DNA of 49,167 nucleotides from Sedimenticola sp. (GTDB taxonomy: Bacteria > Pseudomonadota > Gammaproteobacteria > Chromatiales > Chromatiaceae): the NCBI GenBank assembly GCA_027024025.1, contig JALVTT010000037.1:1-49167 (forward strand), written 5' to 3'. The notes under the pieces are model-generated. The model did not search any database. It was given only the letters and a program-made list of their open reading frames with translations, and was not told the DNA's origin. Below, in pieces: positions 1 to 6,070 of this stretch (positions within the stretch are counted from its first letter, which is position 1; every line of letters begins with the position of its first letter). Both the position numbers and the translations under genes were made by a program.

Positions 1-889
1 CGCCCGGCAGCGCCGCGAGCAGTTGCATGAGGTCGTCGCCGGCCCGCAGGCCGTTGTGCAGCGAGCAGGGCAGATGCAGCGCCACCGGACCGTCGGGGGC
101 CTCGAACGCCAGCCCGCCCTGCGCCAGATGTCTGGCCAGAAAGGTCACGATGTCCTCGGGATGGCGCTCGGGCAGGTGTTCGGCCAGTTGCAGGGCGCAG
201 GCGCTGGCGATGCTCAGCAGCGTATCCGTGTCCTGAAAGGCCTGGCGATTGGCCTCGATCTGTGTCCGGGCCCTGTCCGGGCGTCCCTGATGGGCCGCCA
301 GGGCGCCACAGCAGGCCTGTTGCGCGGGGATCTCGACGGTATAGCCCAGGCGGTTGAGCAGTTCGACGGTCGCCCGCAGCGCGCCGGGCTGCTGTGAGGC
401 GGTGGCGCAGCCGAGCAGCAGGCCCACCCGGCCCCGCGAGGCTCCATCCGGCGGGTAGCGGCCCGGCGCGGGTGCCGGGCCGGAATGGGGCAGCGCCCGG
501 GCCAGGCGTCCGTGCAGGCCGGGCAGGCGCAGCGAACGGGCCATGCGGCCGCCGATCGCGAACAGGGGGCTGTCGATCCAGTCGCCGGCGCGGGTGTCCG
601 GCCCGAGGCGGGCCCGCGCGGCATCCAGGATCTCGGCGTAACGCACCCCGGAGGGGCAACTGGTCTCGCAGGCGCGGCACAGCAGGCAGCGCTCGAGGTG
701 GCCGCGCAACGTGGCGTCGGCCGGCAACTGGCCGCTCAGCAGCGCCTCGGCCAGGGCGATCCGCCCGCGCGGGGATTCGTTCTCGTTCCCATACAGGCGG
801 TAGGTGGGGCAGTGCGGCAGGCACAGACCGCACTTCACGCAGTGATCGGCCTCGGCCAGCGCCGGCTGGGGATCGGGCAGGGCGTTCAT
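1..889 (-). CDS. glcF: Glycolate oxidase iron-sulfur subunit-like protein (GlcF), 3' part outside window
   Basis: Read on the minus strand from the ATG at 889; about 296 codons are visible and the reading frame runs off the left edge, so it is absent from the ORF track. Two 4Fe-4S ferredoxin motifs stand near the N-terminus: CVKCGLCLPHCPTY and CLLCRACETSCPSGV, separated as in GlcF. A cysteine-rich CCG-type motif (QACCGALAAHQG) follows; the second CCG domain expected of a roughly 400-residue GlcF lies outside. GlcF passes electrons from the flavin subunits GlcD/GlcE of membrane-associated glycolate oxidase. The neighbours glcD/glcE are not visible, so a related lactate-type or heterodisulfide-reductase-type Fe-S subunit remains possible. 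It is divergent from the ferredoxin gene, 71 bases away. The + strand ORFs here are shadows. Confidence 0.8.
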   Translation of the reverse strand, partial: MNALPDPQPALAEADHCVKCGLCLPHCPTYRLYGNENESPRGRIALAEALLSGQLPADATLRGHLERCLLCRACETSCPSGVRYAEILDAARARLGPDTRAGDWIDSPLFAIGGRMARSLRLPGLHGRLARALPHSGPAPAPGRYPPDGASRGRVGLLLGCATASQQPGALRATVELLNRLGYTVEIPAQQACCGALAAHQGRPDRARTQIEANRQAFQDTDTLLSIASACALQLAEHLPERHPEDIVTFLARHLAQGGLAFEAPDGPVALHLPCSLHNGLRAGDDLMQLLAALPG

Positions 890-960
890 GCTTGTATAAT
901 GCCTGACATACCCTGGCAGGGTCACGCCTCTGTCAGACCACTCTAGGCTAGAACTCACCC

Positions 961-1287
961 ATGAGCCATTACCAACACCACGTCTTTTTCTGCACCAACC
1001 AGCGCGAGGACGGCCGTCAGAGCTGCGGCGACTGTGGCGCCCAGGCCGCGCGCGACTATGTCAAACAGCGTTGCAAGGCGTTGGGCATCCACGGTGCGGG
1101 GCGGGTGCGCGTCAACAGCGCGGGCTGTCTGGACCGCTGCGAGCAGGGGCCGGTGATCGTCATCTATCCCGATGAGACCTGGTACACCTATGTCGATCAC
1201 GAGGATCTCGACGAGATCATCGAGCAACACCTGCAACAGGGCCGCAAGGTGACGCGGCTGTTGATCGATCCCCCAACGGATCACTGA
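961..1287 (+). CDS. Thioredoxin-fold [2Fe-2S] ferredoxin
   Basis: A 108-residue protein with the cysteine layout of the thioredoxin-like [2Fe-2S] ferredoxins (Aquifex Fd / NuoE-like fold): C11 and C22 in the N-terminal half, then C56 and C60 in SAGCLDRC. C25 and C38 are additional. These small cytoplasmic proteins are electron carriers; the specific partner cannot be told from sequence. A TATAAT hexamer lies at 895-900 on this strand but has no good -35 box. The short divergent spacing to the glcF-like gene suggests, but does not show, a shared redox role. The stop codon overlaps the tail of the degenerate MNT/HepT remnant on the other strand. Confidence 0.9.
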   Translation: MSHYQHHVFFCTNQREDGRQSCGDCGAQAARDYVKQRCKALGIHGAGRVRVNSAGCLDRCEQGPVIVIYPDETWYTYVDHEDLDEIIEQHLQQGRKVTRLLIDPPTDH

Positions 1288-1498
1288 TCTCCGGCCAGCC
1301 CGATCAGCAGGCGTGCGAAATCACGCAGGTCCTCCAGATGATCGTCCAAAGCGGCGGATCGCTCAGCACGGCGAGATCGATGTCGCTGGCCGGCCCGACC
1401 GAGCCCTTGGCCCGTGAGCCGAACAGATACACACCCAGGAGCCCGGGGATCCGCTGGCGCAGCATCCGCGTCAGTCTGTCCAAGCCCATGGTGATCAT
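1281..1498 (-). pseudogene. Remnant of an MntA/HepT-type toxin-antitoxin pair, internally deleted
   Basis: The N-terminal 50 or so residues read as a minimal nucleotidyltransferase (MntA-like antitoxin) with the core GVYLFGSRAKGS and SDIDLAVLSD. The frame then loses homology and stops at 1304. In a second frame of the same strand the sequence continues to a stop at 1281 as LEDLRDFARLLIGLAG, which resembles the C-terminus of HepT/DUF86 HEPN proteins. The simplest reading is a deletion that fused the start of mntA to the end of hepT, removing most of both genes. Function is presumably lost. An intact relative of this module lies at 4371-5109. Confidence 0.6.
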
Positions 1499-1565
1499 TC
1501 CGATCTCCCGGGGCGCGGCCGTTCACAGAATTATGGTGCGCGGCCCCGGGCGGAGAAATTCGGGC

Positions 1566-1593
1566 TTGACTTTTCAGTAGAATATCATAGACT
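1566..1593 (+). promoter_or_regulatory. Candidate sigma-70 promoter upstream of rplM (distal)
   Basis: TTGACT at 1566-1571 and TAGACT at 1588-1593 with a 16-base spacer. A transcript starting near 1600 would carry a 6-bp hairpin (TACTGA/TCAGTA, 1601-1622) and then meet the intrinsic terminator at 1653-1682 before rplM. Confidence 0.45.
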
Positions 1594-1652
1594 ACTAACA
1601 TACTGATTCGGACGAGTCAGTACTCCTCCATCCTCCTTTGGTGGTTATATTC

Positions 1653-1682
1653 AGCGCGGCACCCCCTGCCGCGCTTTTTTTT
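1653..1682 (+). terminator. Intrinsic terminator or attenuator in the rplM leader
   Basis: GCGCGGCA, a five-base loop, TGCCGCGC and a run of eight T. No gene on the + strand between 1290 and 1652 needs it, so it either ends a short non-coding transcript from the 1566 promoter or acts as an attenuator of the rplM-rpsI operon. Confidence 0.75.
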
Positions 1683-1684
1683 GC

Positions 1685-1713
1685 TTGCAAACCGGCGCGC
1701 GGGCCGGTAAGAT
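1685..1713 (+). promoter_or_regulatory. Candidate sigma-70 promoter of rplM-rpsI (proximal)
   Basis: TTGCAA (1685-1690) and TAAGAT (1708-1713) with a 17-base spacer, placed directly after the terminator T-run. Start would be near 1720, giving a leader of about 65 bases. This promoter would bypass the attenuator. Confidence 0.4.
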
Positions 1714-1785
1714 TCGCGCCCTTTCGTGAATCCACGATAACCGCTTTTGTCAGCCTGTTATTGAAGGCCCTGTTGGAGCAGGAAA

Positions 1786-2217
1786 ATGAACACCACGGTC
1801 AGCGCAAAACCCGCAGAAGTCCGTCGCGACTGGTACGTCGTGGACGCCGAAGGCAAGACCCTCGGCCGTCTCGCGTCCGAGATCGCCCGCCGCCTGAAGG
1901 GCAAGCACAAGCCCATCTTCACCCCGCACGTGGACACCGGCGACTACATCGTCGTGGTCAACGCCGAGAAGATCGCGGTCACCGGCAACAAGATGAAGGA
2001 CAAGATGTACCATCATCACACCGGCTATGTCGGCAACCTCAAGTCCATCAGCCTGGAAAAGCTCCTGCAGAAGGCGCCCGAGCGCGTGCTCGAGAACGCC
2101 GTGCGCGGCATGCTGCCGCGCAACCCGCTGGGCCGCGCCATGATGAAGAAGCTGCGCATCTTCGCCGGCCCCGAGCACACCCACCAGGCCCAACAGCCCC
2201 AGCCGCTGGATATCTGA
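1786..2217 (+). CDS. rplM: 50S ribosomal protein L13
   Basis: 143 residues, the usual bacterial L13 length. Recognised by [16 protein letters not shown] near the N-terminus, the central [14 protein letters not shown] and the [12 protein letters not shown] segment. L13 binds 23S rRNA early in large-subunit assembly. The start is supported by a purine-rich GGAGCAGGAAA just upstream. rpsI follows after 11 bases, the pairing conserved in nearly all bacteria. Transcription probably comes from one or both promoters at 1566 and 1685. Confidence 0.98.
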   Translation: MNTTVSAKPAEVRRDWYVVDAEGKTLGRLASEIARRLKGKHKPIFTPHVDTGDYIVVVNAEKIAVTGNKMKDKMYHHHTGYVGNLKSISLEKLLQKAPERVLENAVRGMLPRNPLGRAMMKKLRIFAGPEHTHQAQQPQPLDI

Positions 2218-2228
2218 GAGACTCAACA

Positions 2229-2621
2229 ATGGCTACGCAAGCAAACTACGGCACCGGCCGTCGCAAGACCTCCACCGCCCGCGTCTTCCTGTCCCCGGGC
2301 AGTGGCAAGATCACCGTCAACGGGCGCGCCCTGGACCAGTTCTTCGGCCGCGAGACCGCGCGCATGGTCGTGCGCCAGCCCCTGGTGCTGACCGACAACC
2401 TCGACAAGCTGGATGTCCGCGTCACCGTCAAGGGTGGCGGCAACACCGGGCAGGCCGGCGCCATCCGCCACGGCATCGCCCGCGCCCTGCTGGAGTTCGA
2501 CGAATCCCTGCGCGCCCCGCTGCGCCAGGCCGGTCTGCTGACCCGCGACGCCCGCATGGTCGAGCGCAAGAAGGTGGGTCTGCACAAGGCGCGCAAGCGT
2601 CCGCAGTTCTCCAAGCGCTGA
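2229..2621 (+). CDS. rpsI: 30S ribosomal protein S9
   Basis: 130 residues beginning [19 protein letters not shown]. It has the diagnostic C-terminal tail [17 protein letters not shown], whose basic end reaches the P-site tRNA in the small subunit. Start chosen at the ATG 11 bases after rplM; the track's longer ORF from 1638 reads out of frame through rplM and is not real upstream. The operon ends at the tandem hairpins at 2644-2713. Confidence 0.98.
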   Translation: MATQANYGTGRRKTSTARVFLSPGSGKITVNGRALDQFFGRETARMVVRQPLVLTDNLDKLDVRVTVKGGGNTGQAGAIRHGIARALLEFDESLRAPLRQAGLLTRDARMVERKKVGLHKARKRPQFSKR

Positions 2622-2643
2622 CATTTCGCCATCCCCGCTTTCT

Positions 2644-2675
2644 TCCCGCCTCCCCCGCTTGCGGGGGAGGCGGGA
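2644..2675. repeat. GC-rich hairpin of the CTCCCC/GGGGAG repeat family
   Basis: Perfect 15-bp stem TCCCGCCTCCCCCGC with a two-base TT loop directly after rpsI. Related C-rich/G-rich sequences occur at about 43258, 43781 and 49080, always 3' of genes in this window. Confidence 0.7.
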
Positions 2676-2690
2676 GGGGGAACAAGGCAA

Positions 2691-2713
2691 AGGCCCCGTT
2701 CGCGGGGTCTTTT
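2691..2713 (+). terminator. Intrinsic terminator of rplM-rpsI
   Basis: GGCCCCG, TTCG tetraloop, CGGGGTC followed by TTTT. Confidence 0.8.
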
Positions 2714-2876
2714 GCGTTCTGATCCTCGGTAGCTCACCGCCCATACCGCTTACTGCGTATTTGCCGGAGTTTTCTCATCCAGAAAATCAAGGGACAATGA
2801 CAACCCTCTGAAACACAAAGAATGTTGTAAAAGAGCAACAAAATGTGATCTGTCGTATTTTTTCTGCAAAAACAGC

Positions 2877-2905
2877 TTGCAATGTGTTCCAGTTCACACT
2901 AGTAT
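2877..2905 (+). promoter_or_regulatory. Candidate porin promoter
   Basis: TTGCAA (2877-2882), 17 bases, TAGTAT (2900-2905) in an AT-rich stretch that contrasts with the surrounding GC-rich sequence. Start near 2911 and a leader of about 42 bases. Confidence 0.45.
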
Positions 2906-2952
2906 CCATACCGCAAACTTAACCAACTCAACTTAATGTGGGAGTTCACAGC

Positions 2953-3972
2953 ATGAACAAAAAACTTATCGCAGCAGCCATCGCGGCTGTCGTGGCTGCT
3001 CCGGCAGTCAGCGCCGCCGATACCACCCTGTATGGCAAGGCGCACGTGGATCTGCGTTACTCCGATCCGGGTGCAGCCAAAAACTTCTACAGCGTCAACA
3101 GCAACGCTTCCCGTCTTGGCGTCAAGGGTTCCGAGGATCTGGGCGATGGTCTGAAGGCCATCTTCGGTTACGAGATGGGCTACAACATCAGCGATGGCGC
3201 TGCAAAGCATACCGCCGCGCAGTCGGCTACCTCGCAGATCAGCGCGCGTAACGCCTACGTCGGTCTGGCCGGTGGCTTCGGTACCGTGCTGATGGGTCGT
3301 CACGACACCCCGGCCAAGGTCGGCTTCTACGCTACTGGCAACGATGTGATCGGCGATTCCATCGTTGACTTCAACAAGATCGGCTTCCTGGAGTTCCGTC
3401 TGGACAATGCTGTTGCCTACATCTCGCCGAACATGTCCGGCTTCACCTTCGCCGGCGCCATTGTTCCGGGCGAGGGTCGTAACAACAGAACCGGGCTGGC
3501 TGATGCCTACTCGCTGACCGCAATCTATGCCGGTGGTGGCCTGAAGGCCAGTGTGGGCTATGAGGTGGCTAGCAAGAACACCGTTCTGGGCGCCAGTGGC
3601 ACCGGTGCGCTTACGACTATCGGTACTCGCGATCATAAGATGTGGCAGGTTGGCGCCAGCTATACCTTTGGCGACTTCATGGTCGGCGCCGAGTGGGAAG
3701 GCGATACCCATTTGGCCGGAAGCGCTGCGAAGCGTGATGTTTGGGGTCTGGTGGGCAAATACACCATGGGTAACAACTACATCATGGCGAACTATGGCGA
3801 GCAGAAGCTGAAGCCTGGTATTGGTAAGGTGACCACCAAGCGTTTCGGTATCGGCATTGGCCACAAGTTCAGCAAGCGCACCCAGGTGTATGCAGCCTAT
3901 GCCAGCCAAAACAACCCGACTCCTGTTAAGGATACCAGTGATTTTGCGCTGGGCATGATTCACACTTTCTAA
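2953..3972 (+). CDS. Gram-negative outer-membrane porin
   Basis: 339 residues from the ATG at 2953, chosen over the track start at 2938 because GGGAG lies 8 bases upstream and the signal peptide begins there. A Sec signal peptide of about 21 residues ends in AVSA. The mature part starts DTTLYGKAHVDLRY, contains ASRLGVKGSEDLGDGLKA, and ends with the C-terminal phenylalanine (IHTF) typical of BamA-inserted beta-barrels. This matches the Porin_4 (gram-negative porin) group of trimeric 16-strand porins. Substrate specificity cannot be read from the sequence. Codon use is less GC-biased than the neighbours, as expected for a highly expressed gene. It has its own promoter and terminator. Confidence 0.93.
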   Translation: MNKKLIAAAIAAVVAAPAVSAADTTLYGKAHVDLRYSDPGAAKNFYSVNSNASRLGVKGSEDLGDGLKAIFGYEMGYNISDGAAKHTAAQSATSQISARNAYVGLAGGFGTVLMGRHDTPAKVGFYATGNDVIGDSIVDFNKIGFLEFRLDNAVAYISPNMSGFTFAGAIVPGEGRNNRTGLADAYSLTAIYAGGGLKASVGYEVASKNTVLGASGTGALTTIGTRDHKMWQVGASYTFGDFMVGAEWEGDTHLAGSAAKRDVWGLVGKYTMGNNYIMANYGEQKLKPGIGKVTTKRFGIGIGHKFSKRTQVYAAYASQNNPTPVKDTSDFALGMIHTF

Positions 3973-3998
3973 TCAATACGATTAGTGATGTGATCGAG

Positions 3999-4024
3999 AC
4001 GGGGCCTTCGGGCCCCGTTTTTTT
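3999..4024 (+). terminator. Intrinsic terminator of the porin gene
   Basis: ACGGGGCC, TTCG loop, GGCCCCGT and a seven-base T-run. Confidence 0.92.
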
Positions 4025-4025
4025 G

Positions 4026-4135
4026 GTGCGCCCAGCATGGGCGCACCCCTGCGGGTGGAAGTCCCGCCACGAGCTGGTCACGGCGAGTGAAGCGAAGCGC
4101 AACTGCGGATGCCAATATGAGCGTGAAGCCCGCTG
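4026..4135 (+). mobile_element. 5' fragment of a group II intron
   Basis: Starts with GTGCGCCCAGCATGGGCGCAC, a perfect hairpin at a GTGCG 5' boundary. It continues with GGGTGGAAGTCCC and CGAGTGAAGCGAAGCGCAAC, which I recognise as domain I sequence of bacterial group II introns. No reverse transcriptase/maturase and no domain V follow, so only the 5' end remains; the right limit is uncertain. It begins immediately after the T-run of the porin terminator, the insertion habit of class C introns. Recognition is from memory and was not searched. Confidence 0.55.
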
Positions 4136-4157
4136 CTTATCTTTCATGGGAGTGGAG

Positions 4158-4199
4158 TGTAGGAATTTTCTGACACGATTTTCCGACGAAAGCTATGGT
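4158..4199 (+). promoter_or_regulatory. Candidate GacA/UvrY box and sigma-70 promoter of a small RNA
   Basis: TGTAGGAATTTTCTGACA (4158-4175) matches the GacA/UvrY site TGTAAG-N6-CTTACA at 10 of 12 defined positions with the exact 6-base spacer. Its right half overlaps a -35 CTGACA (4170-4175), followed after 18 bases by TATGGT (4194-4199). Start would be about 4206. Confidence 0.5.
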
Positions 4200-4205
4200 C
4201 AGTCT

Positions 4206-4353
4206 GGACGGATGCCTGCACAATGTGAAACACCGCCTCAGGGAAGCACCGCGCCGACAGGGACGCCCGGCAGCAAGGAAGCATGCTCCACGGACCGGAG
4301 GAATGGCCCAGCGGTAATGCCCGCCCCCATGGATGGGGGCGGGCTTTCTTTTT
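4206..4353 (+). ncRNA. Candidate CsrA/RsmA-sequestering small RNA (CsrB/RsmZ-like)
   Basis: No ORF of recognisable homology occupies this stretch. Between the predicted start and the terminator there are eight GGA triplets (4206, 4210, 4242, 4261, 4277, 4292, 4297, 4300), and a ninth lies in the terminator loop. Several fall in loops of short predicted stems: GCCG/CGGC around ACAGGGACGCC, AGCA/TGCT around AGGAAGCA, and CTCC/GGAG around ACGGACC. The transcript ends in a 12-bp terminator (GCCCGCCCCCAT/ATGGGGGCGGGC, 4319-4344) and a T-rich run. Length near 147 bases, GGA richness, terminator and GacA-type box fit the CsrB/RsmX/Y/Z class, which titrates CsrA. Assignment is by architecture only. 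4.5S RNA was considered and rejected. Confidence 0.55.
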
Positions 4354-4370
4354 GCCTGCGGATTGTGGAT

Positions 4371-4682
4371 TCAGCCGCGCAGCAGTTCGAGGTGTCGCCT
4401 CTCTATCTCGGCCTGGTATGACTCGGGCAGTTCATCCCAGGCATGCAGGTCCACCCGGAAGGGGAGGTCGCTCTCGTCCAGCGCGTCGCGCAGGTCGTTT
4501 AGTCGGCGTGCGTCATCCCGCCTGGTGAAGGCAACCAGATCCAGGTCGGAGGCGGGTACAGACCGGCCGTTGAGCCTCGAGCCAAAGGCCCAAACACGGA
4601 TGCCGGGAAGGTGCTGCTGGAACAGCCTGCGCAGCAATTCGAGCTGCCCTGGCGTTATATCCAGCGCCTCAATGGCTTTCAT
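4371..4682 (-). CDS. Minimal nucleotidyltransferase (MNT domain), HI0073-like antitoxin partner
   Basis: 103 residues from the ATG at 4682; the track's longer version runs through the upstream HEPN gene in another frame. The polymerase-beta-type core is complete: FGSRLNG at residues 33-39 and SDLDL with D46 and D48 as metal ligands. The protein is the usual length for HI0073-like MNTs. It overlaps the upstream HEPN gene by 14 bases, so translation is probably coupled. In characterised MNT-HEPN pairs the MNT protein modifies (AMPylates) and neutralises the HEPN ribonuclease. That role is inferred here from family and order. Confidence 0.85.
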   Translation of the reverse strand: MKAIEALDITPGQLELLRRLFQQHLPGIRVWAFGSRLNGRSVPASDLDLVAFTRRDDARRLNDLRDALDESDLPFRVDLHAWDELPESYQAEIERRHLELLRG

Positions 4683-5109
4683 GGCCGCTTGCCAGGCGCT
4701 GCAAGAGGGCGGTGGCGTCATCGATGAAGTCGCCAGTGACGGCAAGGGCCTCCTTGGCTTTGTTGCCGCTGTAATCGTGGGCCGTACCGATACGGGCATT
4801 GGCGTAAGCGATCCAGCGCCCCACATCCGAGGGCAGGAGTCCGTTTTCATGGGCCAGGCGGAAAACCGGCTTGGGGCTGCCGGGCACCTCGGGCAGGCCC
4901 AGCGCCTCGACGAGATAACGCCGCAGCACCTTCCAGAGGGTGTCGTAGGTCGTCTCGAATCGCTGGATGACCGATTCGGCTACCGCCTCCTGAATCAGCC
5001 GGGGCTGGTCCGGCGCCAGGGTCTGCAGGTTCCGGTACTGAGCCTGCAGGTGCGTCAGGGCCTGTTCAAGTTTGCCGTAATCGATCAATCCACTTGCCTC
5101 TGGTGCCAT
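4669..5109 (-). CDS. HEPN-family protein, HI0074-like (nucleotidyltransferase substrate-binding)
   Basis: 146 residues from the ATG at 5109, an all-helical HI0074/HEPN protein. The R-x4-H signature of HEPN ribonucleases is present as RIGTAH (R106, H111), followed by DYS. The gene starts 22 bases after the stop of rpiA on the same strand and overlaps the MNT gene by 14 bases, so the pair may be co-transcribed with rpiA or from a promoter inside its 3' end. Family knowledge makes it the likely toxin of the pair. Whether this copy is active as an RNase is untested. Confidence 0.85.
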   Translation of the reverse strand: MAPEASGLIDYGKLEQALTHLQAQYRNLQTLAPDQPRLIQEAVAESVIQRFETTYDTLWKVLRRYLVEALGLPEVPGSPKPVFRLAHENGLLPSDVGRWIAYANARIGTAHDYSGNKAKEALAVTGDFIDDATALLQRLASGHESH

Positions 5110-5131
5110 GCCCACCCGGGCGCTCTGGTCC

Positions 5132-5791
5132 TCAGGGCATGACCGTTCGGGGGCCTTCGGGGGTGCCGAGGATGAGCACATCGGCCGGGCGGTGGGCGAA
5201 CAGGCCGACGGTGACCACGCCGACGATCTGGTTGATGGTGGTCTCCAGCTTGGCCGGTTCCATGATCTCCAGGCCGTGCACGTCGAGGATGACGTTGCCG
5301 TTGTCGGTGATGAAGTCCTCGCGCCATACCGGGTTGCCGCCCAGCTTGACCAGTTCGCGCGCGACATAGCTGCGCGCCATGGGGATGACCTCGACCGGCA
5401 GGGGGAAGCTGCCCAGCACATCCACCAGCTTCGTCTCGTCGGCGATGCACACGAATTTCTTGCTCGCCGCGGCGATGATCTTCTCGCGCGTGAGCGCGCC
5501 GCCGCCGCCCTTGATCAGATGCAGGTGACGGTTGGACTCGTCGGCGCCATCGACATAGATCTCCAGCTCGCCGGCGGCGTTGAGGTCGATCACCGGGATG
5601 CCGATGGACTTGAGGCGTTCGGTCGAGGCCTCGGAGCTGGATACGGCGCCCTCGAAGCGGCCCTTGATTGGCGCCAGGGCGTCGATGAAGTGGTTGACCG
5701 TGGAGCCGGTGCCCACGCCGATGATGCCGCTGTCGGGCAGGTATTCCAGCGCGGCCTGGGCCGCCTGTTTTTTCATTTCGTCCTGGTTCAT
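5132..5791 (-). CDS. rpiA: Ribose-5-phosphate isomerase A
   Basis: 219 residues, standard RpiA length. Seen are [15 protein letters not shown] (phosphate loop), [18 protein letters not shown] and [13 protein letters not shown], which hold the acid/base aspartate, lysine and glutamate of the family. It interconverts ribose 5-phosphate and ribulose 5-phosphate in the non-oxidative pentose phosphate pathway and, in autotrophs, the Calvin cycle. It is divergent from ilvA, with the mosaic palindrome A between them. Position next to ilvA and near fau/ssrS/zapA is conserved gammaproteobacterial synteny. Confidence 0.98.
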   Translation of the reverse strand: MNQDEMKKQAAQAALEYLPDSGIIGVGTGSTVNHFIDALAPIKGRFEGAVSSSEASTERLKSIGIPVIDLNAAGELEIYVDGADESNRHLHLIKGGGGALTREKIIAAASKKFVCIADETKLVDVLGSFPLPVEVIPMARSYVARELVKLGGNPVWREDFITDNGNVILDVHGLEIMEPAKLETTINQIVGVVTVGLFAHRPADVLILGTPEGPRTVMP

Positions 5792-5874
5792 GTTCGGTTC
5801 CTGTCGCTTCTGGATGGCGCGATTTTATCACGCCCTATCCGCAGGCCCCAGCGGATGCCGTATCATTGCGGGGC

Positions 5875-6042
5875 CACGTTATTGAACGACGCAAGTTATC
5901 GATAGCGCAGGCCGGCAAGGGGTTCCAAAAAGCGCTGTGAATACATCCCTGTACGCTCGACGACGGCATACCTGCCGTCGACGTTTTGGGAACCCCTCGC
6001 CAGCCTGCGGCGTTTTGGATGATGTCGCCTTGATATCATTGA
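5875..6042. repeat. Mosaic palindromic repeat, copy A
   Basis: Outer imperfect arms of about 28 bp (GCAGGCCGGCAAGGGGTTCC at 5907; mirrored arm 5982-6008) enclose two small hairpins: TACATCCCTGTA and CGACGGC/GCCGTCG. The flanks are shared with copy B on both sides, so the unit is about 150-170 bp. The inner core matches copy C in the opposite orientation with paired changes in the stem. Confidence 0.85.
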
Positions 6043-6070
6043 TCTTTGAACCGAAGCACCAGGAAGCCCC

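Noticed and set aside
895-900. TATAAT as a confident promoter for the ferredoxin gene
   Set aside because: No acceptable -35 at 16-18 bases and the hexamer overlaps the region of the opposite start; left as a remark only.
23-946. Plus-strand ORFs 23-397, 394-906 and 485-946
   Set aside because: Shadows of the glcF-like gene, which is read on the minus strand and shows two ferredoxin motifs.
1638-2621. 327-residue ORF starting before rplM
   Set aside because: Runs through rplM out of frame; only the rpsI part from 2229 is genuine.
4206-4345. 4.5S (SRP) RNA at this position, because of GCAAGGAAGCA and GGAGGAATGG
   Set aside because: The conserved SRP domain IV sequence (CAGGTCCGGAAGGAAGCAGC) and its symmetric loop are not present.
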